This document shows, piece by piece, positions 27,370-35,738 of a DNA stretch of 64,000 nucleotides (the first letter of the stretch is position 1; each line of letters begins with the position of its first letter). The DNA is from Lachnobacterium bovis DSM 14045 (GTDB lineage: Bacteria; Bacillota; Clostridia; Lachnospirales; Lachnospiraceae), in contig NZ_FNPG01000006.1 of NCBI RefSeq assembly GCF_900107245.1, forward strand, positions 117,313 to 181,312, written 5' to 3'. A program made the translations under genes and the position numbers. Below the pieces are notes generated by a model, which made no database searches, was not told the origin of the DNA, and saw only the letters and a program-made list of their open reading frames with translations.

Positions 27370-27846
27370 ATGCAAGAGACATATATAGATGTTATGTTAC
27401 AGAGTTTACGAAAAAAAGAATTGATATTAGATAGAATCATAGAATTAGATGAATTACAAAGGGCTGCTCTAATAGATCAAAGTATCAAGCCAGATGATTT
27501 TGATGTGATTGTTGAGCAGAAATCTAATTGTATAGATGAACTAAATTTGATAGATGAAGGTTTTCAGGAAATATTTAATAAGATAAGTGACGAAATAGAT
27601 GCAAACAGAGATTTGTATGCACAGGAGATTCGTCAAATGCAGGATTGTATAAGACGTATTACAGATAAGAGCGTTCAAATACAAGCGCAAGAGGCAAGAA
27701 ATAAAGATTTGATGAAGAAAAAATTTAGTACTATAAGGCGTCAAGTTAAAGATATTAGATCTAATCAAGGAGCATTAAAAAAATACAATCAGGCAATGAA
27801 AAAGGTGGAATATGTAGATCCGCATTTTTTAGATAATAAAAAATAA
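27370..27846 (+). CDS. FliT/FlgN-like flagellar chaperone candidate
   Basis: 158-residue, strongly helical and charged protein with no membrane segment: helices about 5-55, 60-115 and 118-145. Position directly after fliS (32 bases) and before the flagellins is that of FliT in Bacillota, the chaperone of the FliD cap. Sequence alone supports only a coiled-coil protein; in related bacteria such genes are also labelled FlgN-like. AAGGAG precedes the ATG (CATAAGGAGCTTGATATG). There is no terminator before the flagellin promoter. Confidence 0.6.
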   Translation: MQETYIDVMLQSLRKKELILDRIIELDELQRAALIDQSIKPDDFDVIVEQKSNCIDELNLIDEGFQEIFNKISDEIDANRDLYAQEIRQMQDCIRRITDKSVQIQAQEARNKDLMKKKFSTIRRQVKDIRSNQGALKKYNQAMKKVEYVDPHFLDNKK

Positions 27847-27855
27847 AATCGAAGG

Positions 27856-27882
27856 TTAAGTTTTAAAAACTTTTACCGATAT
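27856..27882 (+). promoter_or_regulatory. Sigma-28 promoter of the first flagellin gene
   Basis: TTAAGTTT (27856-27863), exactly 11 bases, ACCGATAT (27875-27882): 7/8 and 6/8 against the SigD consensus. It gives a leader of about 135 bases. Confidence 0.85.
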
Positions 27883-27984
27883 ACATAGTGAGAAAACAAA
27901 GTGATTTGTTTTTGAAGTAATGAAGTTTCACTGATTCGCGCGTAAGGTGAGGTGGATTTACAGTTACAACATTTTATTTTATTA

Positions 27985-28019
27985 GTAGCAAGGAAGCTAC
28001 GGTGTTTTATTCAAGGAGG
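27985..28019 (+). promoter_or_regulatory. Predicted CsrA binding region in the first flagellin leader
   Basis: Hairpin GTAGC-AAGGAA-GCTAC (27985-28000) shows GGA in a six-base loop, the classic high-affinity CsrA site. The Shine-Dalgarno AAGGAGG (28013-28019) offers a second GGA 16-20 bases on, as in Bacillus hag, so a CsrA dimer could bridge the two. Confidence 0.7.
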
Positions 28020-28027
28020 AAAAAATT

Positions 28028-28840
28028 ATGGTAGTACAACACAACATGGCAGCTATGAACACAAATAGACAGTTAGGTCTTAGCACAACAGCATTAGCTG
28101 GACATACAGAGAAATTATCATCAGGATACAAAGTAAACCGTGCATCTGATGATGCAGCTGGATTGTCAATTTCTGAGAAAATGAGAAGCCAGATTAGAGG
28201 TTTAAAGAAAGCTTCTGAGAATGCTCAAAATGGTATTTCATTAATTCAAACAGCTGAAGGTGCTCTTAATGAGACACATGCAATCTTACAGCGTATGAAT
28301 GAATTATCAACACAAGCTGCTACAGATACAAACACAAGCGATGACAGAAGTGCAATCAAGAATGAGCTTGATCAGTTAACATCTGAAATTAATAGAATTT
28401 ATTCTACAACACAGTTTAATACAATGAATCTTATCGATGGTTCTTTCACAGGAAAGAAATTACAGGTTGGTTCATTATCAGGACAGGTTATTGATGTTTC
28501 TATTGGAAAAATGGATGCAACTTCATTAGGTGTTAGTGCATTGACTGTAAGTAAAAACACAACAGCTGGTGCGGCAATGTCTAAGGTTCAGGCAGCTATT
28601 AAGACAGTTTCATCTGAAAGATCAAAACTTGGTGCATTACAGAATCGTTTGAATCACACAATTAAGAATCTTGATACAGCAGCAGAGAATACTCAGGCAG
28701 CTGAATCACGTATTCGTGATACAAATATGGCTGAAGAGATGGTATCATACTCAGCTACAAGTATTATCCAACAAGCTGGTCAGGCTATGTTAGCTCAGGC
28801 AAACAGCCAGACTCAAGGTGTAATGTCATTAATTAGATAA
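28028..28840 (+). CDS. hag: Flagellin, first copy
   Basis: Filament subunit of 270 residues, shorter than the ~300 of Bacillus Hag, with only a small variable middle. N-terminal D0/D1 helices (QHNMAAMNTNRQLG, then SSGYKVNRASDDAAGLSISE) and C-terminal D1/D0 helices (NLDTAAENTQAAESRIRDTN, then QQAGQAMLAQAN) are intact. AAGGAGG lies 8 bases before the ATG. It has its own sigma-28 promoter, CsrA leader and terminator, so it is a single-gene unit. Serines and threonines in the centre (about 130-190) would be the surface sites for any glycan added by the downstream island. Confidence 0.96.
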   Translation: MVVQHNMAAMNTNRQLGLSTTALAGHTEKLSSGYKVNRASDDAAGLSISEKMRSQIRGLKKASENAQNGISLIQTAEGALNETHAILQRMNELSTQAATDTNTSDDRSAIKNELDQLTSEINRIYSTTQFNTMNLIDGSFTGKKLQVGSLSGQVIDVSIGKMDATSLGVSALTVSKNTTAGAAMSKVQAAIKTVSSERSKLGALQNRLNHTIKNLDTAAENTQAAESRIRDTNMAEEMVSYSATSIIQQAGQAMLAQANSQTQGVMSLIR

Positions 28841-28880
28841 TAGTGTTTAAAGCTAGCGCTTACAATTAAAGGACTATCAG

Positions 28881-28909
28881 AGAGGTTGGTTTTTACCAAC
28901 CTCTTTTTT
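28881..28909 (+). terminator. Terminator of the first flagellin gene
   Basis: AGAGGTTGGT (28881-28890), TTTT loop, ACCAACCTCT (28895-28904) and a T run. The rest of the 28841-29144 gap holds the second flagellin promoter and leader. Confidence 0.93.
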
Positions 28910-29000
28910 ATGGGAATTTATCTTTATTAACGATTAATTAAAACAAATAAATTAATAGCAATTAGTATAAATAAAAAAGAAAAAAAGGATGAATTAATGG

Positions 29001-29027
29001 TTAATGAAAAATAAATAATTCCGATAT
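29001..29027 (+). promoter_or_regulatory. Probable sigma-28 promoter of the second flagellin gene
   Basis: TCCGATAT (29020-29027) is a good -10. With the standard 11-base spacer the -35 is TTAATGAA (29001-29008), a weaker match than at the first flagellin, so this copy may be expressed less. Confidence 0.6.
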
Positions 29028-29103
29028 AACTAGTGTATGTAAATATAGTTGTGTGTTTACGTACAAGAGTCTTTGTTAACTTAAAAGACAAGTGAAAAAT
29101 AGT

Positions 29104-29136
29104 TGTGGCAAGGATGTCACATTTAGTTCAAGGAGG
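29104..29136 (+). promoter_or_regulatory. Predicted CsrA binding region in the second flagellin leader
   Basis: Hairpin TGTGGC-AAGGAT-GTCACA (29104-29121), six pairs with one G-T, again with GGA in the loop; CAAGGATGT closely matches the in-vitro CsrA consensus ACARGGAUGU. The Shine-Dalgarno AAGGAGG (29130-29136) supplies the second GGA. Confidence 0.72.
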
Positions 29137-29144
29137 AAATTATC

Positions 29145-29957
29145 ATGGTAGTACAACACAACATTGCGGCAATGAATACTAATAGGCAGTTAGGAATCAG
29201 TACAGCAGCACTTGCGGTGAATACCGAGAAATTATCTTCTGGATATAGAGTTAATAGAGCAGCTGATGATGCAGCAGGTCTTTCAATTTCAGAAAAGATG
29301 AGAAGCCAAATTAGAGGTTTAAAGAAAGCATCAACAAATGCTCAAGATGCAATTTCATTAATTCAAGTAGCTGAAGGTGCATTAAATGAAAGTCATGCAA
29401 TTTTACAACGTATGAACGAGTTAGCAACTCAGGCGGCTACAGATACTAATACATCAGATGATCGTAAAGCTATTAAGCTTGAAATTGATCAATTAGTTTC
29501 AGAAATTGATAGAATTCAATGTACAACACAGTTTAATACAATGAATCTTATCGATGGTTCTTTCACAGGTAAGAAATTACAAGTTGGATCATTGAGTGGA
29601 CAGATAATTGAAATTTCAATTGGTAACATGAATGCATCTACATTAGGCGTAAACAATTTAGCTGTATCGGATAATTCTAATGCGGGAGCAGCTATGTCTA
29701 GTGTACAATCAGCAATTCAACAAGTATCTGATCAAAGAGCCACGCTTGGTGCACTTCAAAACCGTTTGAGCCATACTATTAAGAACCTTGATACAACAGC
29801 TGAAAATACACAAGCAGCCGAATCTCGTATAAGAGACACAAATATGGCTGAAGAAATGGTACAATACTCAGCTACAAGTATTATCCAGCAGGCAGGTCAG
29901 GCAATGTTAGCACAGGCTAATACCCAGACGCAAGGAGTTCTTTCACTGATTAAATAA
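29145..29957 (+). CDS. hag: Flagellin, second copy
   Basis: 270 residues, the same length as the first copy and nearly identical in both terminal regions, including a shared stretch in the middle (NTMNLIDGSFTGKKLQVGSL). It differs mainly around 150-200. It has one cysteine (in RIQCTTQ, about residue 127) where the first copy has tyrosine-serine. AAGGAGG precedes the ATG. A terminator follows, but the glycan operon begins only 85 bases later with no clear promoter of its own, so it may be fed by read-through from here. Confidence 0.95.
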   Translation: MVVQHNIAAMNTNRQLGISTAALAVNTEKLSSGYRVNRAADDAAGLSISEKMRSQIRGLKKASTNAQDAISLIQVAEGALNESHAILQRMNELATQAATDTNTSDDRKAIKLEIDQLVSEIDRIQCTTQFNTMNLIDGSFTGKKLQVGSLSGQIIEISIGNMNASTLGVNNLAVSDNSNAGAAMSSVQSAIQQVSDQRATLGALQNRLSHTIKNLDTTAENTQAAESRIRDTNMAEEMVQYSATSIIQQAGQAMLAQANTQTQGVLSLIK

Positions 29958-29991
29958 TAACTGTAAAAAAATGTTGTCGCAAACACACAAG

Positions 29992-30019
29992 AAAGGCAAG
30001 TTTTGTACTTGCCTTTTTT
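29992..30019 (+). terminator. Terminator of the second flagellin gene
   Basis: AAAGGCAAG (29992-30000), loop TTTTGTA, CTTGCCTTT (30008-30016) and more T. No promoter is evident between this and the next gene at 30043. Confidence 0.9.
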
Positions 30020-30042
30020 GGCTAAAATAAGGAGCAGTGAAA

Positions 30043-31200
30043 ATGAGATTGTTATATTGGAAATGGAATTCTTTTTTTAATGAATCGGTAGAAGATGCAT
30101 TAAGGGAGCTAAAATTAGATTATATAGCATATGAAAAGAATATAACTGAGTGGGAAAATAATAAAGAATTTGAACTAGAATTTGAAAAAACAGTGGATAT
30201 TAATTCAACGCAACAGAAAATAGATGTTATTTTTTCTATAAATTATAATCCAATAATAGCAAAGGTGGCAAAAGATAAAGATATAGTATACATTTCATGG
30301 ATTTATGATTCGCCGATTCACATAAGGGATTTAAGTTCTATGAAATATAAAACAAATAGAATTTTTATATTTGATAGAGGACAAGTAGAAGTTTATAGAA
30401 AGCAAGGAATAGAAAGTTTTCATTTGCCACTTAGATGTGACTATAGTAGATTGCATCAGACTATAAACAACTCTACAAATATACAAAAGGAAGTTTATAA
30501 AACAGATATTTCGTTTGTCGGGAAGCTATATAATAATGATTATGGATCAATAATGACACCAATTTATGATTATGAAAAAGGATATATTGAAGGGATTATA
30601 CGATCACAAAAACAATTGTATGGTGTGTACCTTTTAGAGGAACTGATAACAAATAATCTAGTAATAAAAATGAATAAAGCATATAGGGAAAGGTTGAAAG
30701 AAAAATTTAGGGTAGATAGGAGAGAAATAGAATACCTAGTTGCGTGCGAAATAACTAGAAGAGAGAGAATAATAGCATTAAGTATTGTTTCACATAAGAA
30801 TAAAACATTTTTGTATTCAAATGAAACAGATAAAGATTTAAAAAAGGTAGTTAATAAAGGTTACATTGATTATAATACACAACTTCCTCTAGCATTTAAT
30901 AATTCCAAAATCAACCTTAATATAACACTTAAAACTATTAGAACAGGAATTCCTCTTAGAGTGTGGGAAATCATAGGATCAAATGGTTTTGTAATTTCGA
31001 ATTTTCAAGAGGAAATAGCGGAATATTTTGATATAGGAAATGATATTGTGATGTATGATGATGTAGAACAATTAGCGGAGTTGACAGATTTTTATTTAAA
31101 AAATGATGCTGAAAGAAATAGGATTAGAGAAAATGGAATAAAAAGATTAAAGAGTTTAGGAACTATAAAAAACCAAATTGAGGTTATGTTAAAAAAATAA
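30043..31200 (+). CDS. CgeB-like glycosyltransferase, copy 1
   Basis: 385-residue cytoplasmic protein with the two-domain layout of the CgeB family: N-terminal DUF3880-like half (MRLLYWKWNSFFNESVEDAL start; VIFSINYNPI near 65) and C-terminal GT-B half. The shared motif INLNITLKTIRTGIPLR begins at about residue 290, followed by SNGFVISNFQEEIAEYF. Family members transfer a nucleotide-linked sugar; CgeB itself is tied to the spore crust in Bacillus, but here the position after flagellin suggests flagellin glycosylation (inference). ATG at 30043 is chosen since AAGGAG (30029-30034) is 8 bases away; the GTG at 30037 is too close. First gene of a seven-gene operon. Confidence 0.82.
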   Translation: MRLLYWKWNSFFNESVEDALRELKLDYIAYEKNITEWENNKEFELEFEKTVDINSTQQKIDVIFSINYNPIIAKVAKDKDIVYISWIYDSPIHIRDLSSMKYKTNRIFIFDRGQVEVYRKQGIESFHLPLRCDYSRLHQTINNSTNIQKEVYKTDISFVGKLYNNDYGSIMTPIYDYEKGYIEGIIRSQKQLYGVYLLEELITNNLVIKMNKAYRERLKEKFRVDRREIEYLVACEITRRERIIALSIVSHKNKTFLYSNETDKDLKKVVNKGYIDYNTQLPLAFNNSKINLNITLKTIRTGIPLRVWEIIGSNGFVISNFQEEIAEYFDIGNDIVMYDDVEQLAELTDFYLKNDAERNRIRENGIKRLKSLGTIKNQIEVMLKK

Positions 31201-31216
31201 AATGAAGGTGAATAAA

Positions 31217-32167
31217 ATGAAAGATTTAATTTCTGTGATTGTTCCCGTATATAATGTGGAAAAATATATAGGAAAATGTGTGGAATCTATAGAGAGACAA
31301 ACATATGATAATTTAGAAATAATACTTGTTGATGATGGATCAACAGATACATCAGGTTTAATTTGTGAAGAATTAGCAAGAAAGGATAAAAGGATTAGAG
31401 TGTTTCATCAGGATAATAAAGGTTTATCAGAAGCACGTAATAAAGGCTTAGAAAAAGCAAAGGGAGAATATATAGGTTTTGTAGACGCTGATGATGTGAT
31501 TTATTCAAAAATGTATGAAAAACTTTACGAGACATTGATTATTAGTGAGGCAGATTTTTCCGTGACAGGTATTGTAAAATATTATGGAAAGAAGAAAAAA
31601 GAATTTGAGCCAGTGAAGAAATTTGAAGTTGTAGATGAACATGGTTTTTGGAGCTCAATGTTAAAAGAAAAGGGAGTTATATATAATGTGGCTTGTACGA
31701 AGTTGTATAGAAGGAGTTTACTAGATAATGTTAGATTTTTACCGGGACGAATACATGAGGATGAATTTTTTTTAAACGATATAATGCCAAGAGTTGATAA
31801 AATTGCTAAAGTAAGTGGAGTGTATTATGTATATAGAATCAGAGAGGATAGTATAACAAATATTGAAAAAACATCAACAGAAATAATGTGTGCTTTGATG
31901 GCTTTATGGGATAGATATTTGTATTTGAAACATAAAAAGTATTTAGACATACAGTCATATACTCTTATGCATATGATTTATATAATTCGTTTTGATGAAG
32001 AAAAACTAGATAAAAATATAGATTATAAAGTCCTAAAAAAAAGAGTTTTTTTGGAATATAGAAATAAGGAAAATAGATCTAAAGATTTAACAATTAGATT
32101 GAAAACATATTTATTAGTTAACCATTTTAAATTGTATTCTAAAGTGAAAAAATGGAGGAGTTATTGA
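31217..32167 (+). CDS. Family 2 glycosyltransferase
   Basis: 316 residues with a GT-A fold: start ISVIVPVYNVEKYI, nucleotide-binding DDGSTD at about 38, and the metal-binding DADD at about 90. It lacks membrane segments, so it acts on the cytoplasmic face. The C-terminal third (RIHEDEFFLND, then a basic tail) is typical of capsule and teichoic-type GT2 enzymes. ATG at 31217 is used because AAGGTG lies 6 bases before it. It starts 16 bases after the CgeB-like gene and abuts the flippase gene. Confidence 0.88.
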   Translation: MKDLISVIVPVYNVEKYIGKCVESIERQTYDNLEIILVDDGSTDTSGLICEELARKDKRIRVFHQDNKGLSEARNKGLEKAKGEYIGFVDADDVIYSKMYEKLYETLIISEADFSVTGIVKYYGKKKKEFEPVKKFEVVDEHGFWSSMLKEKGVIYNVACTKLYRRSLLDNVRFLPGRIHEDEFFLNDIMPRVDKIAKVSGVYYVYRIREDSITNIEKTSTEIMCALMALWDRYLYLKHKKYLDIQSYTLMHMIYIIRFDEEKLDKNIDYKVLKKRVFLEYRNKENRSKDLTIRLKTYLLVNHFKLYSKVKKWRSY

Positions 32168-33610
32168 GTGTATGAAGGCCTAAAAAAAAGCATAATAAAA
32201 GGGATAGGGTGGAAATTTGCTGAGAGAATAATTGCACAGGGAGTAGCGTTTGTGGTCTCAATTCTTTTGGCTAGAATATTAATGCCAGAAGATTATGGTA
32301 AAGTCGCAATAATTTGTTTGTTTATCACATTGGCGGATGTGCTCGTTTCAAGTGGATTAGGTACGGCATTAATACAAGATCAAAATGCGAAAGACGAAGA
32401 TTTTTCTACAATTTTTTATTGCAGTTTAATATTGTCTGTTATTATGTATTTTTTATTATTTAGTTTTTCACCTTTAATTGCAAAGTTTTATAAAATTAAA
32501 GAACTAAGTATTTTAATTAGAATTTTTTCCTTAAGAGTTATTTTAGGCGCATATAATACAGTTCAACATGCATATATTATAAAAAAGATGGAATTTCAAA
32601 AGTTCTTTTGGGGTACTTTAGTAGGAACAATAATTTCTGCATTGCTAGGTATAATTTTGGCTTTAAATGGTTTGGGAGTATGGGCATTAGTAGTTCAATA
32701 CTTGTCTAATTCGGCAATAGATAGTTTCGTGCTATCGTTTATAATTAGTTGGCATCCCCAAAAAGTCTTCTCTATGGAAAGAGCAAAAGTTTTGGTTGGT
32801 TATGGCTGGAAAATAATGTGTGCAGATTTTTTAGGAACTTTTTTTAATCAAATTCAAACGGTTTTTATTGGAGGATATTATAATGCAACACAGTTAGCAT
32901 TTTATAATAAAGGTAATCAAATTCCAAATGCCATTTTTAATAATATAACAGGTTCTATGAGTAGTGTATTATTTTCAGCATTTTCTAAATGTGTAAATAA
33001 TGTACAAAAAAAAGAGCTAACAAGACAAGTTGTAAAAAAAATTGCATATATTTTTTTCCCGGCTGTAGCGGTGTTATTGACAGTGTCAGATGTAGTGATA
33101 ATAGTGTTATTTACTTCAAAATGGAAAAGTTGTGTGAAGTTTATGAAGTATGGAGTTGTAGGGGTGGCTTTTTGTTTAATAGGGGAAATATGTATACAAG
33201 TAGTAAAGGCAACTGGTCGAAGTGATATAGTATTGAAGATAGAATTATTAAAAAAACCACTGTATTTAATAATGCTTATGATAGCATTGAAAAAAGGTGT
33301 ACTTGCAATTGCACAAATTACGTGTATCTATAGCATTATTGTGGCACTTATAAATTTAGAGATTATGGGGAAAGTAATAAATTATAGCTTTATCGAGCAA
33401 GTTAAAGATTTGCTAATACCAGGACTGTTAAGTTTAGTATTGGTATTTAGTTTGTATGAATTAAATTGTTTACTAAAAATGGAAAATGAAAAAATAGTGT
33501 ATAATCTTTTGGCGCTAGGTGCAATTTATTTAGTGTTTTATCTTATAGGAAAAAAAGATAAAAAAAGAAAAGTTGAAGGTAAAAAGTATGGAAATGGTGA
33601 GAATATTTAG
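32168..33610 (+). CDS. Polysaccharide flippase, Wzx/MOP superfamily
   Basis: 480 residues and about 12-14 membrane segments, with the WzxC-type N-terminus (GWKFAERIIAQGVAFVVSILLARILMPEDYG region). Members carry lipid-linked oligosaccharides across the membrane. Start GTG at 32168 directly after the previous stop, with GGAGGAG about 8 bases before it. Flagellin is glycosylated in the cytoplasm and needs no flippase, so this gene suggests the operon also, or instead, makes a cell-surface polymer. The next gene begins inside its last 23 bases. Confidence 0.88.
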   Translation: MYEGLKKSIIKGIGWKFAERIIAQGVAFVVSILLARILMPEDYGKVAIICLFITLADVLVSSGLGTALIQDQNAKDEDFSTIFYCSLILSVIMYFLLFSFSPLIAKFYKIKELSILIRIFSLRVILGAYNTVQHAYIIKKMEFQKFFWGTLVGTIISALLGIILALNGLGVWALVVQYLSNSAIDSFVLSFIISWHPQKVFSMERAKVLVGYGWKIMCADFLGTFFNQIQTVFIGGYYNATQLAFYNKGNQIPNAIFNNITGSMSSVLFSAFSKCVNNVQKKELTRQVVKKIAYIFFPAVAVLLTVSDVVIIVLFTSKWKSCVKFMKYGVVGVAFCLIGEICIQVVKATGRSDIVLKIELLKKPLYLIMLMIALKKGVLAIAQITCIYSIIVALINLEIMGKVINYSFIEQVKDLLIPGLLSLVLVFSLYELNCLLKMENEKIVYNLLALGAIYLVFYLIGKKDKKRKVEGKKYGNGENI

Positions 33611-34766
33611 TGTAAAGGTATATCATATAATCATTTTTTTGTTTTTGTCAAAATTTATGAGTTTACTACCAATAAAAAAAGGAAAAATAGTGTTCTCAAA
33701 TTTTCAAGGTTCAGGGTTTGGGGATTCACCTGCAGAAATTGCTAAAAAACTAAAATACTATAAAGGATTAGATTTGGTATGGCTTGTAAAAGATTTAGAT
33801 GAGCCAATGCCAAAATATATTAGAAAGGTAAAGTATAGATCGGTAAAAGCGTGTTATGAATTAGGTACTGCTAATGCGTGGGTGGATAATGTTAGAGATG
33901 AGCATCTAGTTTTAAAGAAAAAGAAACAGGTTTATTTGCAACTTTGGCATGGAAGTTTTTCAATTAAAAAAATAGAAAAAGATGCAAGTGATAAGTTAAA
34001 TTTAAGATATTTATTAAATGCAATATATGATGGCAAAATTATCGATGGAATTACATGTGGAAATAGTAATCAGGAAAAGATTTTTAGAAGAGCATTTTAT
34101 TTAAAAAACAAGAATCAGATTTTAAGATATGGAACACCGAGAAATGATGTCTTTTATGATAAAAATAGGGTAGATAATATTAGAAAAAATGTTAGAAAGA
34201 TGTTAGGTATTGGAGAAAAGGATTTTGTTGTGTTGTATGCACCAACATTTAGAAATACGCAAAATAAAGATGTATATTGTGTAGATTTTGAAAGTGTAGT
34301 TGATATATTTGAAAGAAAAACTCATCAAAAAGTTATAATTTTAATCAAATTACATCCAAATATAAAAAACATAGGCATAAGCTATTGTAAGGAATTGGTA
34401 AATAAAAAGGTTGCATTAGAAGTCTCCGATTTTTCAGATTCTGTGAAATTGGGTATTGGCGCGGATGCAATAATTACAGATTATTCAAGTTACATATATG
34501 ATTTTGCTATTTTGGGAAAAATAGGTATCTTTTTTGCAAAAGATTATAAGGATTATACGAAAGAAAGAGGATTATATAAAAAATTAGAGGAGTATCCTTT
34601 TCCACTTGCTACAACTAATGAAAAATTAATAGAAGTAATAAATCGTTTTGATTTATTGAAGTATAGAAGAGATGTAAAAGAGTGGTTAGAAGAATTGAAA
34701 ATATATGAAACAGGAAAATCGTCCGAAAAAATAACTGAATGGTTAATTGGAAAAATGTCAAAATAG
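33588..34766 (+). CDS. CDP-glycerol glycerophosphotransferase-like protein (TagB/TagF family)
   Basis: 392 residues, GT-B fold as in TagF. Recognised by LWHGSF (about 119-124; the family's WHG), the KLHPN segment (about 257) and DYSSYIYDFAIL with the following KDYKDY...RGLY (about 297-325). Members transfer glycerol phosphate, ribitol phosphate or similar units from a CDP carrier onto a glycan. An N-terminal hydrophobic stretch (about 5-25) suggests membrane attachment. ATG at 33588 has AAGGT 7 bases upstream and overlaps the flippase gene by 23 bases. It adds phosphate-containing decoration to the product of this operon. Confidence 0.85.
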   Translation: MEMVRIFSVKVYHIIIFLFLSKFMSLLPIKKGKIVFSNFQGSGFGDSPAEIAKKLKYYKGLDLVWLVKDLDEPMPKYIRKVKYRSVKACYELGTANAWVDNVRDEHLVLKKKKQVYLQLWHGSFSIKKIEKDASDKLNLRYLLNAIYDGKIIDGITCGNSNQEKIFRRAFYLKNKNQILRYGTPRNDVFYDKNRVDNIRKNVRKMLGIGEKDFVVLYAPTFRNTQNKDVYCVDFESVVDIFERKTHQKVIILIKLHPNIKNIGISYCKELVNKKVALEVSDFSDSVKLGIGADAIITDYSSYIYDFAILGKIGIFFAKDYKDYTKERGLYKKLEEYPFPLATTNEKLIEVINRFDLLKYRRDVKEWLEELKIYETGKSSEKITEWLIGKMSK

Positions 34767-34782
34767 TAAAGGAGTAAGCTAT

Positions 34783-35724
34783 ATGTTGTTTTTTGAAGAA
34801 AAGTTTTTCGAGGGAGAAACAAGGGAGGGCTTTTATATAGAGCCTATGATGAAACGAGCATGGGCTGCGCAATTGGAAGTGTTAAAAGAAATTGAACGAA
34901 TTTGCAGAAAATATGAACTGGTATATTTTGCCAATTGGGGAACGTTATTAGGTGCAGTTAGGCATAAGGGATTTGTACCATGGGATGATGATATTGATAT
35001 TCTTTTTAAGAGAAATGATTGGAATGAATTTATTAAACATACAGATGAGCTTCCAGAAAGTTATAAAATCCTTAGTTATTCAGATGAAACAGAATATAGG
35101 AATTTTTTTACAAGAATAGTTAATAGTACAATAATTCCAATAACAGGAGAGAAGCTAAAAAGATATCATGGATTTCCATATATTGCAGGTATTGATATAG
35201 AAATTCTAGATAATGTAAGCGACAATAACGAAGATGATGAGATGCAAAAAATGGTAGTTGATATTATTGTTAATACAGAAGGTTTGCTTAACAGATACAA
35301 CAAAAATAAATTAAATGATAATGAAGAAATAACGCTAGATGAATTAAATGAATCAATAGCTAAAATAGAAGAAATATGTGCAATAACAATAGACAGAGGA
35401 AAAGATATAAATAACCAATTGTTTAAATTATGTGATAATGTTTCTCAGATATATAATGAAGATGAAACTAGTAGAGTGCAATGTGTGTTGCAGAGAGCCA
35501 CAAAAGAAAAAGATTTTATTTTTGATAAGAATTGTTTTTCAAAAGCAGTAGAGGTACCATTTGAAAACACTACGGTTTTAATTCCAAGTGGTTATGAAAG
35601 TATATTGAAGTTTTTGTACGGAGATGATTACATGATTCCGAAAAGAGGAACCGCTGAGCATGATTATCCTTATTATGAAAATCAACAAAGAGAATTAATG
35701 AAGATTAACGGGATTATTAGTTAA
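34783..35724 (+). CDS. LicD-family phosphotransferase
   Basis: 313 residues. The LicD signature is complete at about residues 52-72: NWGTLLGAVRHKGFVPWDDD, with the metal-binding aspartates. Founding members place phosphocholine on teichoic acid or lipooligosaccharide; the wider family handles other phospho-alcohols such as phosphoethanolamine. The C-terminal half carries a long charged insert before the closing LYGDDYMIPKR, found in many LicD proteins. AAAGGAG is 8 bases before the ATG. Sitting next to a phosphonopyruvate-decarboxylase-like gene, it could attach a phosphonate or phospho-amino-alcohol (inference). Confidence 0.87.
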   Translation: MLFFEEKFFEGETREGFYIEPMMKRAWAAQLEVLKEIERICRKYELVYFANWGTLLGAVRHKGFVPWDDDIDILFKRNDWNEFIKHTDELPESYKILSYSDETEYRNFFTRIVNSTIIPITGEKLKRYHGFPYIAGIDIEILDNVSDNNEDDEMQKMVVDIIVNTEGLLNRYNKNKLNDNEEITLDELNESIAKIEEICAITIDRGKDINNQLFKLCDNVSQIYNEDETSRVQCVLQRATKEKDFIFDKNCFSKAVEVPFENTTVLIPSGYESILKFLYGDDYMIPKRGTAEHDYPYYENQQRELMKINGIIS

Positions 35725-35738
35725 AGAAGGAGAAAAAA

